Translations under genes and position numbers: made by a program
Source of the DNA: Myxococcus sp. CA023
GTDB lineage: Bacteria > Myxococcota > Myxococcia > Myxococcales > Myxococcaceae
Assembly (NCBI RefSeq): GCF_010998615.1
Contig: NZ_JAAEAH010000047.1
Location: 1-64,000 of the forward strand
Direction of reading: 5' to 3'
Length of the DNA stretch: 64,000 nucleotides
Part shown: positions 1 to 8,564 of the stretch, one piece after another
Layout of the letters: every line of letters starts with the position of its first letter
Position numbering within the stretch: position 1 is the stretch's first letter
Notes under the pieces: model-generated
Database searches by the model: none
What the model saw: only the letters and a program-made list of their open reading frames with translations
Told to the model about the DNA's origin: nothing

Positions 1-247
1 GGCCCGCGGAAGCGGGGGGGCCTGGGGGAAGGGAGCCGGAGGCGCGCTTCAGGGGGCTCGCCTGAGGTCGCCACGCGCGGACCCATACTCCCTTGCAGGC
101 CATCACCGCCAGTCCCGATGCGATGCACGCACGACGGGCGCCCGCGGCCCCGCCAGCACGGCCGCCGTGGCACAGGCGTCATGGTCGGGGGAATGAGCGG
201 CGGCTCGGTCTGTTGGGGGGGCACCTCGGGCATCGGGAGATGAGGAC
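1..247. other. Window start without a clear gene
   Basis: No convincing gene is visible. A plus-strand frame from base 3 stays open to a TGA at 63-65 and could be the last 20 codons of a gene entering from the left, but it is Gly/Pro/Arg-rich and not recognisable. The remaining part presumably carries the promoter of the prolyl oligopeptidase gene that starts at 248. Confidence 0.4.
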
Positions 248-2335
248 ATGAGAAGGGCGTACGTGGCGTCGTTGCTGACCGGGCTGTTGACCTCCTCCGT
301 GGCAACGGCCGAGGCCCCACCCCAGGACCCCTTCCTGTGGCTCGAGGAGGTCCAGGGCGAGAAGGCACTCGAATGGGTTCGCGCGCAGAACGCGCGGACG
401 CTCGCGGTGTTGGAGAAGGACCCGCGCTTCGAGACCTTCCACGCCCAGGCGCTCGAACTGCTCACCTCCACCGACCGCATTCCCTCGCCCGGCTTCCGGG
501 CTGGCGGTGTGGACAACTTCTGGCAGGACCGCGGCAACCCCCGAGGCATCTGGCGGCACACCTCGCTGGACGGCTACACGCGTTCCCAGACGCCGTGGGA
601 GACGGTGCTGGACGTGGACGCGCTGGCGAAGGCCGAGAAGGCCAACTGGATTTGGAAGGGCAGCAACTGCCTGCCTCCCGCGGACCAGCGCTGCCTCGTC
701 GCCCTGTCCAACGGAGGCAAGGACGCCGTCGAGCTGCGCGAGTTCGACGCCGCCGCGAAGCACTTCGTGGAAGGAGGTTTCCAGGTCCCGGAGGGCAAGC
801 TGTCCGCGTCCTGGCTGGACTCGGACACGCTGCTGGTGGGGCGCGACTGGGGCGGGGACACGCTCACGGAGTCGGGCTATCCCTTCGTTCTCAAACGATG
901 GAAGCGTGGCACGCCGCTGACGGAGGCGCAGGATGCCTTCCGGGGTGAGCGCACCGACGTCTCCGCGTCTCCCTTCCTGTTGCGGGACGCGGACGGCGCG
1001 CTGCAGGCGGTGCTGGTCAACCGCGCGGTGACCTTCTTCGAGTCGGAGTACTACCTGCTGGGAGACGCGGCGCCCGTGCGGCTCCCGTTTCCCCGGAAGT
1101 CCTCCCTCCAGGCCTTCGTGGGCGGGCAGGTCGTCTTCACGATTGAAGAGGACTGGGGCCGCTTCAAACAGGGCGCGCTGCTGGCATACCCGTTGGCCGC
1201 GCTGAAGGTAGAGCCGGCGAAGGCGAAGCCCACGCTGCTCTTCCAGCCGGGAGCGCGTCAGGCCATCGAATCGGTGGCGGCGACGCGCGGCCAGGTGCTG
1301 GTGAACCTCTATGAGGACGTGAAGGGCGCGCTGGATGTCTACACGCCGGTGAAGAACCGTTGGAGCCGCAAACGGCTGGCCCTCCCGAAGAACGCCTCGG
1401 TCGACATCACCGCGACGTCGTCATCGCATGACCGCTTCTTCGTGAAGTCCCAGGGCTTCCTCGAGCCGACGTCGCTGTGGCTGGCGGACGCGAAGGCGGG
1501 CACGGTGAAGAAGGTGAAGTCGTTGCCCGCGCGCTTCGATGCCTCGAAGCTCCAGGTGGACCAGTACTGGACGAAGTCGAAGGACGGCACTCGGATTCCG
1601 TACTTCCTGGTGCGGCCGAAGGCGCGGAAGCTCGACGGCACGCTACCGACGCTGGTGTATGGCTATGGCGGCTTCCAGGTGTCCAAGCCGCCCGTCTACC
1701 TGCCGGAGGAGGGCAAGTTGTGGATGGAGCGCGGCGGGGCCTACGTCGTCGCCAACATCCGGGGCGGAGGCGAGTTCGGTCCGCGCTGGCACCAGGCGGC
1801 TCTCAGGGAGCACCGCCAGCGCGCGTTCGACGACTTCGCGGCGGTGATGGAGGACCTGGTGCGGAGGAAGGTCAGCTCCCCGCGTCACCTGGGCATCTAC
1901 GGCCGCTCCAACGGCGGTGTCCTCACCAGCGTGGAGATGACGCAGCGCCCGGACCTGTTCAACGCAGCCGTCATCGAAAGCCCGCTCATCGACATGATGC
2001 GCTACCACAAGCTGCCGGCGGGCGCGTCGTGGGTGGGGGAGTACGGCAACCCTGAGGTGCCGGGGGACGCGGCGTTCATCTCGAAGTACTCCGCCTACCA
2101 GAACCTCCGCGAGGGTGTGCGCTACCCCACGCCGTACATCACCACGAACACGAAGGATGACCGCGTCCACCCGGGCCACGCGCGGAAGTTCGCGGCGCGC
2201 CTGGAGGCCATGGGGCTGCCGTACCTGTATTACGAGAACACCGACGGCGGGCACTCCAACGACTCGGACCCACTGCTCAACGCGCGCCGGTGGGCACTGC
2301 ACCACGTCTACTTGTCGCGGCAGTTGATGGACTGA
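248..2335 (+). CDS. Secreted prolyl oligopeptidase family protein (S9A)
   Basis: This 695-residue serine peptidase of the prolyl oligopeptidase family should cleave short peptides after proline or related residues. A signal peptide of about 22 residues (two basic residues, then a hydrophobic stretch ending near ATAEA) predicts export to the periplasm or outside. The N-terminal part fits the seven-bladed propeller typical of the family. The C-terminal alpha/beta hydrolase domain has the nucleophile elbow GRSNGG, a downstream TKDDRVHPGH segment expected to give the Asp, and DGGHSND expected to give the His. Length matches the family (about 690-720). The ATG follows a GAGATGAGGA ribosome site. 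A predatory peptide-scavenging role is inferred. Confidence 0.93.
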   Translation: MRRAYVASLLTGLLTSSVATAEAPPQDPFLWLEEVQGEKALEWVRAQNARTLAVLEKDPRFETFHAQALELLTSTDRIPSPGFRAGGVDNFWQDRGNPRGIWRHTSLDGYTRSQTPWETVLDVDALAKAEKANWIWKGSNCLPPADQRCLVALSNGGKDAVELREFDAAAKHFVEGGFQVPEGKLSASWLDSDTLLVGRDWGGDTLTESGYPFVLKRWKRGTPLTEAQDAFRGERTDVSASPFLLRDADGALQAVLVNRAVTFFESEYYLLGDAAPVRLPFPRKSSLQAFVGGQVVFTIEEDWGRFKQGALLAYPLAALKVEPAKAKPTLLFQPGARQAIESVAATRGQVLVNLYEDVKGALDVYTPVKNRWSRKRLALPKNASVDITATSSSHDRFFVKSQGFLEPTSLWLADAKAGTVKKVKSLPARFDASKLQVDQYWTKSKDGTRIPYFLVRPKARKLDGTLPTLVYGYGGFQVSKPPVYLPEEGKLWMERGGAYVVANIRGGGEFGPRWHQAALREHRQRAFDDFAAVMEDLVRRKVSSPRHLGIYGRSNGGVLTSVEMTQRPDLFNAAVIESPLIDMMRYHKLPAGASWVGEYGNPEVPGDAAFISKYSAYQNLREGVRYPTPYITTNTKDDRVHPGHARKFAARLEAMGLPYLYYENTDGGHSNDSDPLLNARRWALHHVYLSRQLMD

Positions 2336-2343
2336 ACGGCCGG

Positions 2344-2374
2344 GGCCGTGCCGGTGTTCGACGCCGGCATGGCC
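2344..2374. terminator. Hairpin between convergent genes
   Basis: An inverted repeat with arms GGCCGTGCCGG and CCGGCATGGCC (one G/T wobble) and a 9-base loop sits directly after the peptidase stop and before the convergent acetyltransferase. There is no strong T-run. It is a likely shared terminator. Confidence 0.5.
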
Positions 2375-2430
2375 CGGAAGTGCAAGCCCACGGCGAGGCC
2401 TGCGAAACCATGTCGTCGCGCGGGCGGATG

Positions 2431-3015
2431 TCAGACGTCTGGCCGTGTCATGTGCGCCAGGGATGAAGGGTGGGGCGCCAGGGCTTTGTACATGACGGTG
2501 GTGGCGTCGAGCCGGCTCCCGGTTGGGGCGAAGCTGAAGTCTGGAATGACGCCCACTGTCTGGTAGCCGAGCGAGGCATACAGTGGCTCGGCGTTGTCAC
2601 CGGTGCGTGTGTCCAACGTCACCAGGGTGCGCCCCCGCTGGCGCGCATGGTGTTCGAGTCCAAGCATCAACGCGCGGGCCAGTCCCTGACGGCGGAAGTC
2701 CGGGTGCACCAGCAGCTTGCGCACCTCCGCGCGGTGGGGCTGATTCGGCGGCGTGTCGCAGTCGAGCTGGACCGACCCGGCAATCCGGCCCGCGCGCATT
2801 GCCGCCAGGACGGTGAGCCCACCTGCTCGCGCGGTGGGCAGCACCTTCTGGCGCCAGAATCGCTCACTGTCCTCTGGAGTGAATGGCAGCACGAAGCTGA
2901 CGCAGGCGCCCGCGTTGACGCAGTCATGCAGCAGCGCGGCGAGCTCGGGGAGATGGCGGGCGACGTCGTCCGCCGAAAGCGCCGAAACATCCATGGTGGG
3001 GGTGTCGTGGGCCAT
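2431..3015 (-). CDS. GNAT family N-acetyltransferase
   Basis: A 194-residue protein with the GNAT fold. Motif A is visible as VRKLLVHPDFRRQGLARALM, where RRQGLA is the acetyl-CoA pyrophosphate-binding Q/RxxGxG/A loop. It is followed by the typical ARQRGRTLVTLDTRTGDNAEPLY segment and the YASLGYQTVG strand. The acceptor substrate cannot be told. It starts 6 bases after the stop of the XRE-cupin gene, so the two are almost certainly one transcript. Such regulator-acetyltransferase pairs often deal with a toxic small molecule or amino acid, which is inference here. Confidence 0.88.
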   Translation of the reverse strand: MAHDTPTMDVSALSADDVARHLPELAALLHDCVNAGACVSFVLPFTPEDSERFWRQKVLPTARAGGLTVLAAMRAGRIAGSVQLDCDTPPNQPHRAEVRKLLVHPDFRRQGLARALMLGLEHHARQRGRTLVTLDTRTGDNAEPLYASLGYQTVGVIPDFSFAPTGSRLDATTVMYKALAPHPSSLAHMTRPDV

Positions 3016-3021
3016 GTCGCC

Positions 3022-3594
3022 TCACACGAGGAAGAGCACGTACCGGGCCGCGCTGTGCTTGGGCGTCGCGAAGGCGCTGGGGCCGAAGAGCTGGTAGCGC
3101 AGGCAATCCCCTGGCTGGAGTGTATGGGTTTGCCCATCTACGGTGATGTCCAACCGTCCTTCGAGCAGGAGCAGGTGGTGCTCCAGTCCGCGCCGGGGCG
3201 GTTCGTCGTAGGTGATGCTCGCGCCGGGCGCGAGCTCGCAGACCAGGGCTTCACCCGCCAGCGTCTGCGCGGGAGGCGACACCGAGCGCCGCTGGAAGCC
3301 CACGCTCGCGTCCGTCCAGACGGGCTGGGCCTCGCGGCGGACCAGCGGAACGAAGTTGGCCTCCACCATGTGCATCAGCCGTGACAGGGGCAGGCCGTAG
3401 GCCGCGCAGAGCTTGCCCAGGACCATCGCCGTGGCACTGACCTCGGCGTTCTCCAACCGGGAGAGGGTGGCGCGGCTGACCTGGCTGCGCCTGGCGAGTT
3501 CATCCAAGGACCAGCGCCGCTCCGCGCGGAGTGCTCGGAGCCGCTGGGCAATCTGCCGGTCGATGTCGTCCGCTGCCGGCTTGGGGTGTCCCAT
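3022..3594 (-). CDS. XRE-family regulator with C-terminal cupin domain
   Basis: A 190-residue transcription regulator. Residues about 10-65 form a helix-turn-helix of the Cro/CI type (SLDELARRSQVSRATLSRLE). The last 70 residues form a cupin_2 barrel (LEHHLLLLEGRLDITVDG, then LQPGDCLRYQ) that would bind a small ligand. The ATG at 3594 is chosen because the frame upstream of it is unlike any protein and because a promoter and inverted repeat abut this ATG. It leads a two-gene unit with the acetyltransferase and probably represses itself. Confidence 0.9.
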   Translation of the reverse strand: MGHPKPAADDIDRQIAQRLRALRAERRWSLDELARRSQVSRATLSRLENAEVSATAMVLGKLCAAYGLPLSRLMHMVEANFVPLVRREAQPVWTDASVGFQRRSVSPPAQTLAGEALVCELAPGASITYDEPPRRGLEHHLLLLEGRLDITVDGQTHTLQPGDCLRYQLFGPSAFATPKHSAARYVLFLV

Positions 3595-3630
3595 ATTTGG
3601 GAATATTTCCCAGAAGGGAGACGTGGTCAA
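3594..3630 (-). promoter_or_regulatory. Probable leaderless, self-repressed promoter of the XRE-cupin gene
   Basis: On the minus strand a -35 TTGACC (3630-3625), a 17-base spacer and a -10 AATATT (3607-3602) place the transcription start within a base or two of the ATG at 3594. No Shine-Dalgarno sequence is present. An inverted repeat TGGGAA-TAT-TTCCCA at 3598-3612 covers the -10 box. This is the expected geometry for an autorepressor operator. Confidence 0.55.
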
Positions 3631-3669
3631 TGTGCTGTGTGATGGAGGTGCTCGGGGAGCGTCAACAAG

Positions 3670-4328
3670 ACGGTCAACGTGTCGGTGCTGGAGCAGGCGG
3701 TGAGGCGCGGGCTGGAAGTAAGGGAGTTGGCCACACGCTTCGGCGAGAAGGCACGCAGCGTGGAGCGGTACGTGGCGGCATACCGGCGCTACTGCTGGCC
3801 CGTGCATTCGCTGGAGGACGTGCGGTTCGCGCCCTTCCATCTGCTGGCGACGGAAGGGGTGGCGCACATGGAGAAGGACCATGTGTGGCACATGGAGACG
3901 CTCGCCCGGGTGTGCCAGGCGGATGCGACGTTGCTGGTGGCGACACCGTTCCGCGTGGTGGAGCTGGAGGATGAAGCCGCGGTGGCGGAGGGCGTGCGCT
4001 GGTGGGAGGAACTCACGGCGCGAGGAGGGGAGGGCATGGTGGTCAAGCCGCTCGACTTCGCGGTGCGAGGGCGCAAGGGGCTGCTCCGGCCAGCCATCAA
4101 GTCACGAGGGCCGGAATCATCTACGGTCCGGAGTACACCGCGCCCGCGAACCTGGAGCGGCTGTGTCAGCGTGGCCTGTCCACGAAGCGCTCCCTGGCAC
4201 TGCGTGAGTTCGCGCTCAGGGTCGAAGGACTGGAACGGTTCGCGCGAGGAGAGCCACTGCGCCGCGTGCACGAGTGTGTCTTTGGCGTCCTCGCCCTTGA
4301 GAGCGAGCCGGTGGATCCACGGCTTTGA
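3670..4328 (+). pseudogene. Remnant of bacterial Pnkp (RNA-repair kinase-phosphatase-ligase), ligase part only
   Basis: Translation from about 3679 resembles the C-terminal adenylyltransferase/ligase region of bacterial polynucleotide kinase-phosphatase (family length about 850 residues): YVAAYRRYCWPV, FHLLATEG, DHVWHMETLARVC, GRGGEGMVVKPLDF-like segments. At about 4110-4115 the frame is lost. The matching continuation (IIYGPEYTAPANLERL through ALREFALRVEGLERF to VHECVFGVLALESEPVDPRL) lies in another frame and stops at 4328. The usual REYLR stretch is missing, so a deletion of about 13 bases explains the shift. The kinase, phosphatase and N-terminal ligase parts are absent. It is non-functional. 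Confidence 0.85.
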
Positions 4329-4375
4329 TGTAGGCTCTGGAGCGGGAGCGCCAGGCGCCCCATGGAGGGATGTGG

Positions 4376-4771
4376 ATGAACTTCTACGAAGCGTCGTCCC
4401 CATTCCTCTGGTGGGAGTCCAACCTGGGGTGGGTGCTCGCGCTGGCGATGTTCGCTGGGCTGGGCGTGTGGTGCTGGCTGCTGTGGGGGCCGCGCCAGGT
4501 GGGAGATGTCCTGCGGGTGGCGCCTGCGTCTGGCGTTGGCCGTCTGCCGCGGGTGTTGGATTCCGTCGCGTGGGCCGTGATGGCGGCTGCCTTCATGGGC
4601 CCCATGGCGTTCGTCACATCCTGGCTGGTGGCGACCGACTCGCTCGTTCCTCACTGTGAGGTGGTGGCGGGGCAATCGTCGTTCTCATTCTTCATCCGGT
4701 GGCCTTGGTTCGGATTGGCCCTGGTGGCGCTCGTGGGCGGCATTGCCTACGCGCGCCGGGCCAGGAACTGA
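4376..4771 (+). CDS. Small integral membrane protein of unknown function
   Basis: A 131-residue protein with about three membrane spans: near residues 15-37 (WVLALAMFAGLGVWCWLLW), 60-85 (a stretch containing AVMAAAFMGPMAFVTSWLVA) and 105-125 (WFGLALVALVGGIAYA), ending in a basic tail. No family is recognised. The second ATG (4376) is preferred because a GGAGG lies 7 bases before it but only 1 base before the ATG at 4370. It directly follows the decayed Pnkp fragment. Confidence 0.6.
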   Translation: MNFYEASSPFLWWESNLGWVLALAMFAGLGVWCWLLWGPRQVGDVLRVAPASGVGRLPRVLDSVAWAVMAAAFMGPMAFVTSWLVATDSLVPHCEVVAGQSSFSFFIRWPWFGLALVALVGGIAYARRARN

Positions 4772-4845
4772 TGGAGCCCATCGACATGCTGGCGACCTGG
4801 GCACTGCGCCGCCGGGAGGCGGTGAAGCAGGCCCGCGCCGCGTAG
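4771..4845 (+). CDS. Possible 24-residue peptide overlapping the stop of the membrane-protein gene
   Basis: An ATG overlaps the upstream stop codon (TGATG), which would allow coupled translation of a short basic peptide ending in VKQARAA just inside the following hairpin. No family, no separate ribosome site and no other support. It may be chance. Confidence 0.2.
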   Translation: MEPIDMLATWALRRREAVKQARAA

Positions 4846-4876
4846 GACGCTCGCGAGGAGCCTCCTACGCCGCGCG
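4834..4876. terminator. Long hairpin between convergent genes
   Basis: Inner arms GCGTAGGA/TCCTACGC (8 of 8 pairs) extend outward past one mismatch by five more G-C pairs, with a 15-base loop. It lies between the plus-strand membrane-protein gene and the minus-strand esterase gene. No T-run follows. Confidence 0.5.
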
Positions 4877-4907
4877 AGCCGCGCTGAAGTCCGTGGCGGT
4901 GCGCCCC

Positions 4908-6572
4908 TCAGGGGCGCTGCTGGGCCAGCATCCAGGCGAACACCTTGGGCTCTTTGTAGACCCGGTCCCAGATGTAGTGATTGCCATCGTGGAAGAGGGT
5001 GAAGAGCACGGGTTTCACCGGCCCGGCGCCCGTGGTGTCGGTGTTCGTCTGTCCATCAATCCATTCCCACTGCCCGCTCCCAGGCCGGAAGAACGCCGTC
5101 GCTGTACGAGCCGGGGAGGGATAGGTATCCATGACGCCACCTGTGCCGCCCATGGCGTGTCCCAGGTGCGTGAACCAGGCGGCGGTCGCGGTGTAGAAGA
5201 TGTCGTTGTCGAGCAGGCCGTGTGAGCCCCAGATGGGGAGGTTCGCTTGGACCATCTTCAGGGCATCCGCGGCGCTCGAACCGTAGCCTCCGTTGCAGAT
5301 GGGGATGGCGGCGGCGAGCTTCGAGGGGAAGAGCGATGCGTAGTTGAACGTCCCCGCGCCGCCCATGCTGAGGCCCGTCAGGTAGACGCGCTTCCTGTCT
5401 GTCTTGAGCGTCGCCAGGATGTGCTCGAAGAAGGGGTCCAGGTTGTATTGGGCTTCGTAGGCGCTCCAGAATCCCGACGTCTGTGGAGAGACCAGGATGA
5501 AGGGATAGTCCTTCCCCTCCCGGTCGATGTACGCCTGAGGCCCGTGCGCACGAACCCTCTTGAGCTGGTCGACGCCGCCATCACCCTGCTCGCCCATCCC
5601 GTGGAGGAAGAAGACGACGGGCCAGTTCGAACCCTCCTCGTAACCGGGAGGCAGGTACAGGACATAGCCGTAGCCGCCCGGCGTCGAGGATGACTTGTAG
5701 ACCTCCTGCGTGGTGCCACGGCCCGTGGGCGCGGGTGTCACCTGGACCTGCATTCTGTCGCTGGCGGTAGCGCCGTCGTCGTCCGTCACCGTCAGCTCGA
5801 ACTCGTAGAGCCCCTGCACCAGCCCGGATGCCGTCGCGGAGAGCGTCGTGGCGCCCGTCAGGGTCGCGGTATTGGGTCCGGACACCTGGGTCCACTGCCT
5901 CGCCACGACTGTTCCGTCGCTGTCCGTCGCGGTGCCCGTGAGGGTCGCGGCATTCGTGGGTAGCATCACTGACTGGTCCGCTCCGGCGGAGACCGTGGGC
6001 GGAAGGTTGGCGGGCGGCTCACCCGTCACGGGGGCGCCGTAGATGACGACTTCGTTCATGCCCGCATAGCGGGTCCTCGAAAGGTGGATGTACCGCGTTC
6101 GCTGGGTGACGGGCACGACCCACCAGGCTTGCCACCGGGTCAGGGTGATGTTCGTCACCGGCGTCCAGGCACCCGGCTCGCCGACCGCGAAGGAGACGCT
6201 GCCGCTGTCGAAGGTGTCGAAGACGCCAATCTCCGTGATGTCATGCAGCGCGCCCAGGTCGATGATGAGACCCATGGGGTACGCGGAATTGTCGAAGATG
6301 ACGTCCCCCCAGGTCGTGACGGGCGCGGCGCCCGTTCCCGCGCGAGGGTCTCCAATGAGCGCCTGCTCATCGAAGAGGTTCTGGTACGGACCCGCGACGG
6401 GACGAACTCCGTCGGGCTGCACCATGGACGCGGTGAGGGTCAGCTTGCTGCTCGTGAGGAGCGGCGCCGTCGCGGTGACGTCGCCGGAAGGGTCCACGGC
6501 TTCGGGACTGCCACACCCGGCAATCATTGCGAGCGCGAAGACTGCCTTTTTGATGCGGTCATGAATATGCAT
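4908..6572 (-). CDS. Lipoprotein esterase with discoidin-like and PKD-like domains
   Basis: A 554-residue surface protein. The start at 6572 gives a lipoprotein signal with lipobox IAGC (Cys20). Residues about 45-180 look like a discoidin/F5-8C-type binding module (signed by SAYPMGLIIDLGALHDITEIG). Residues about 190-285 form a PKD/REJ-type beta-sandwich (PPTVSAGADQSV... VTDDDGATASD). The C-terminal 260 residues are an alpha/beta hydrolase of the esterase/PHB-depolymerase type, with oxyanion segment FFLHGMGEQGD, nucleophile GLSMGG and a late His in HDGNHYIWD. It probably binds and de-esterifies an extracellular polysaccharide or polyester. The substrate is unknown. Confidence 0.85.
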   Translation of the reverse strand: MHIHDRIKKAVFALAMIAGCGSPEAVDPSGDVTATAPLLTSSKLTLTASMVQPDGVRPVAGPYQNLFDEQALIGDPRAGTGAAPVTTWGDVIFDNSAYPMGLIIDLGALHDITEIGVFDTFDSGSVSFAVGEPGAWTPVTNITLTRWQAWWVVPVTQRTRYIHLSRTRYAGMNEVVIYGAPVTGEPPANLPPTVSAGADQSVMLPTNAATLTGTATDSDGTVVARQWTQVSGPNTATLTGATTLSATASGLVQGLYEFELTVTDDDGATASDRMQVQVTPAPTGRGTTQEVYKSSSTPGGYGYVLYLPPGYEEGSNWPVVFFLHGMGEQGDGGVDQLKRVRAHGPQAYIDREGKDYPFILVSPQTSGFWSAYEAQYNLDPFFEHILATLKTDRKRVYLTGLSMGGAGTFNYASLFPSKLAAAIPICNGGYGSSAADALKMVQANLPIWGSHGLLDNDIFYTATAAWFTHLGHAMGGTGGVMDTYPSPARTATAFFRPGSGQWEWIDGQTNTDTTGAGPVKPVLFTLFHDGNHYIWDRVYKEPKVFAWMLAQQRP

Positions 6573-6677
6573 GGAGAATCCAATGGTGGCTGTGAGTGGG
6601 CTCCGGTGGCCGGAGCAATGGTAGTCCAAAAGCTGAAATCTTGGAATACTCGTATATATGTGTTTTTAGTGCGTGGG

Positions 6678-6721
6678 CCTGGCTCCGCACTTTGAGGGGG
6701 ACACATCCCCGCAGGGCCAGG
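6678..6721 (+). other. Two-tier hairpin in the leader of the hydrolase lipoprotein gene
   Basis: Outer arms CCTGGC/GCCAGG enclose a second perfect hairpin GGGGA-CACA-TCCCC. It lies about 100 bases upstream of the ATG at 6824, just after an unusually AT-rich patch (6640-6668, containing TATATAT) that may hold divergent promoters for this gene and the esterase gene. The function is unknown. Confidence 0.3.
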
Positions 6722-6823
6722 AGGCATGGCGGCACCATCCCCCCGCCCCATGCGGGCAAGGGGAGAGGCAGCCCCGGCGTGCGCTGGTGCTTGGCGAAGG
6801 CGCTCGCCAGTATTCCCAAGCGC

Positions 6824-7825
6824 ATGCGAACGAACCTCGTGGGTGCCGCGCTTCTCTTGTGGGCTGGTTGTGATTCCTCTCCGTTGGCCCCTGGGCCCGA
6901 TGACACGCCGTCCCTGCACCAGGTGACGCGTGTAGAGGCCGTCCGGGGTGTCGAACTGGAGGTGCTCGACTATGGCGGCCAGGGCCCGGCGCTCATGTTC
7001 CTCGCGGGCATGGGCAGCACGGCCCACATCTTCGACGAACTGGCGCTCGAGTTCCGGGACACGCACCACGTCTACTCGCTCACCCGCCGTGGCTACGGCG
7101 CCTCGGATTGGCCCGACACCGGCTATGACACCGCCACGCTGGCCACGGACGTCCTGGGGACGCTGGACAAGCTGGGGCTGTCGAAGGCGTCGTTCGCGGG
7201 CCACTCCCTGGCGGGGGACGAGTTGACGTGGCTGGCGCTCCACCACCCCGAGCGCGTGGAGGCACTCGTCTACCTGGACGCCACCGACAGCCGGGGCGAG
7301 ATTGCCGCGTTCCTGGAGGGCGAGCCGTTGCCGCCGCTGCCGTTCTCTGTGCTCGACGGCCTTCCTTCACGGCAGGCGGTGGCGGAGCGGCTGGCGCAAG
7401 ATTTGGGCGGAAGGCTTCCCGCGCACGAAGTCGAACAGGCGTATGCGTTCGACGCCGCGACGGGTGCCTACCTGCGCGAGCGCCGCCATCCTGGTGCCAC
7501 GGAGCAGTCCGTCCGGGGTGCAGCCATCATGGACCTCGGGCGCGTGCAGGGGCCTGTGTTGTCCCTGTCGGATGGGCAGGGCTTCACGGGTTGGGTAGAG
7601 GCCCTGGTGGCGGCCGAGTCGCTGCCGCTGGAGTTCCGGGAGAAAGCCCGCGACTTCCTGCCCGACATCCAGCAGCACGAGACGGACCTGGAGGACGCGT
7701 TGCGGCGTCATCCTGGCTGGAGACACCTTCAGCTGGAAGGCGCGGGGCACTACATCTGGCTGACGAACCGGGCGGAGGTGGTGACGCGGATGCGCGACTT
7801 CTTCGCCGCCACCGCCGCGCCGTAG
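6824..7825 (+). CDS. Alpha/beta hydrolase lipoprotein
   Basis: A 333-residue protein with a short lipoprotein signal (lipobox LWAGC, Cys16), so it is anchored to a membrane outside the cytoplasm. The hydrolase domain shows LMFLAGMGSTAHIFDELA (oxyanion loop), RRGYGASDWP, the nucleophile elbow GHSLAGDELTWLALHHPERV and a C-terminal GAGHYIWLTNR with the catalytic His. The pattern is that of the haloperoxidase/epoxide hydrolase/esterase superfamily. The exact substrate is unknown. The ATG at 6824 is chosen because the signal peptide starts there. Confidence 0.87.
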   Translation: MRTNLVGAALLLWAGCDSSPLAPGPDDTPSLHQVTRVEAVRGVELEVLDYGGQGPALMFLAGMGSTAHIFDELALEFRDTHHVYSLTRRGYGASDWPDTGYDTATLATDVLGTLDKLGLSKASFAGHSLAGDELTWLALHHPERVEALVYLDATDSRGEIAAFLEGEPLPPLPFSVLDGLPSRQAVAERLAQDLGGRLPAHEVEQAYAFDAATGAYLRERRHPGATEQSVRGAAIMDLGRVQGPVLSLSDGQGFTGWVEALVAAESLPLEFREKARDFLPDIQQHETDLEDALRRHPGWRHLQLEGAGHYIWLTNRAEVVTRMRDFFAATAAP

Positions 7826-7842
7826 CCCGCCCCCGCCAGCGT

Positions 7843-7873
7843 TGTCTGTCCGAGCCACCTGTCCGGACAGACA
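7843..7873. terminator. Bidirectional terminator hairpin
   Basis: Perfect 10-bp arms TGTCTGTCCG/CGGACAGACA with an 11-base loop lie midway between the convergent hydrolase and S4 genes. The stem can be extended by a wobble and a G-C pair. It probably serves both genes. Confidence 0.65.
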
Positions 7874-7888
7874 GCCGCGGAGAACGGC

Positions 7889-8521
7889 TCAGCTCCGCTG
7901 CGCGTAGTACTCCACGATGAAGGGCTCGTTCACATCCACGGGGATTTCCTCCCGCTCCGGCAGGCGCATGTAGCGCAGCCCTTCGCCCTCACCCAGCACC
8001 TGGACGTAGGCGGGCACGGACCGCGACTTCATCCGGCTGAAGGACTCCTGCACCACGGCGAGCTTCAGGTGCGCCGCGTGGAAGCGGACTTCGCTGCCAG
8101 GCTTGACGCGGAAGCTCGGGATGTCCGCCCGCTTGCCGTCCACATGAAGGTATCCGTGGCGCACGAACTGCCGGGCCTGGCGGATGCTGGTGGCCAGACC
8201 GGCGCGAAGCACCAGTGAGTCCAACCGGCTCTCCAGCAGTTGCAGCAGCACCGTGCCGGTGTTGCCCGGCGCCCGGCTCGCTTCCTGGAAGGCCGCGCGG
8301 CACTGCTTCTCCATCAGGCCGTAGTACAGCTTCAGCTTCTGCTTCTCTCGCAGACGGCGCGCGAAGTCGCTCACGCTGGTGCGCGCGGTGGCACCGTGCT
8401 GGCCAGGGGGATAGGGCCGGCGCAGCACCGGGTCCTTGTCCGGGTCCTTCGCGGTGATGCGCGAAAGCGGAATCCCCAGCCGACGACACATCTTTCCCCG
8501 CGGTCCCAAGTCGCGTGCCAC
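7889..8521 (-). CDS. rpsD: Ribosomal protein S4 paralogue (zinc-cysteine-poor form)
   Basis: A 210-residue small-subunit protein S4, which binds 16S rRNA early in 30S assembly. Visible marks: N-terminal [23 protein letters not shown], the S4 RNA-binding domain ([44 protein letters not shown]) and the terminal [14 protein letters not shown]. The N-terminal four-cysteine zinc site of classical S4 is reduced to one Cys. The GTG start has GGAGGA upstream. It stands alone and not in the alpha ribosomal operon, so it is probably a second copy. The Fur/Zur-like box upstream suggests induction when metal is scarce. Confidence 0.88.
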   Translation of the reverse strand: MARDLGPRGKMCRRLGIPLSRITAKDPDKDPVLRRPYPPGQHGATARTSVSDFARRLREKQKLKLYYGLMEKQCRAAFQEASRAPGNTGTVLLQLLESRLDSLVLRAGLATSIRQARQFVRHGYLHVDGKRADIPSFRVKPGSEVRFHAAHLKLAVVQESFSRMKSRSVPAYVQVLGEGEGLRYMRLPEREEIPVDVNEPFIVEYYAQRS

Positions 8522-8564
8522 GTGTTCCTCCGACCATCTCCCGGTGCTTGAATTGGAGATGAAG

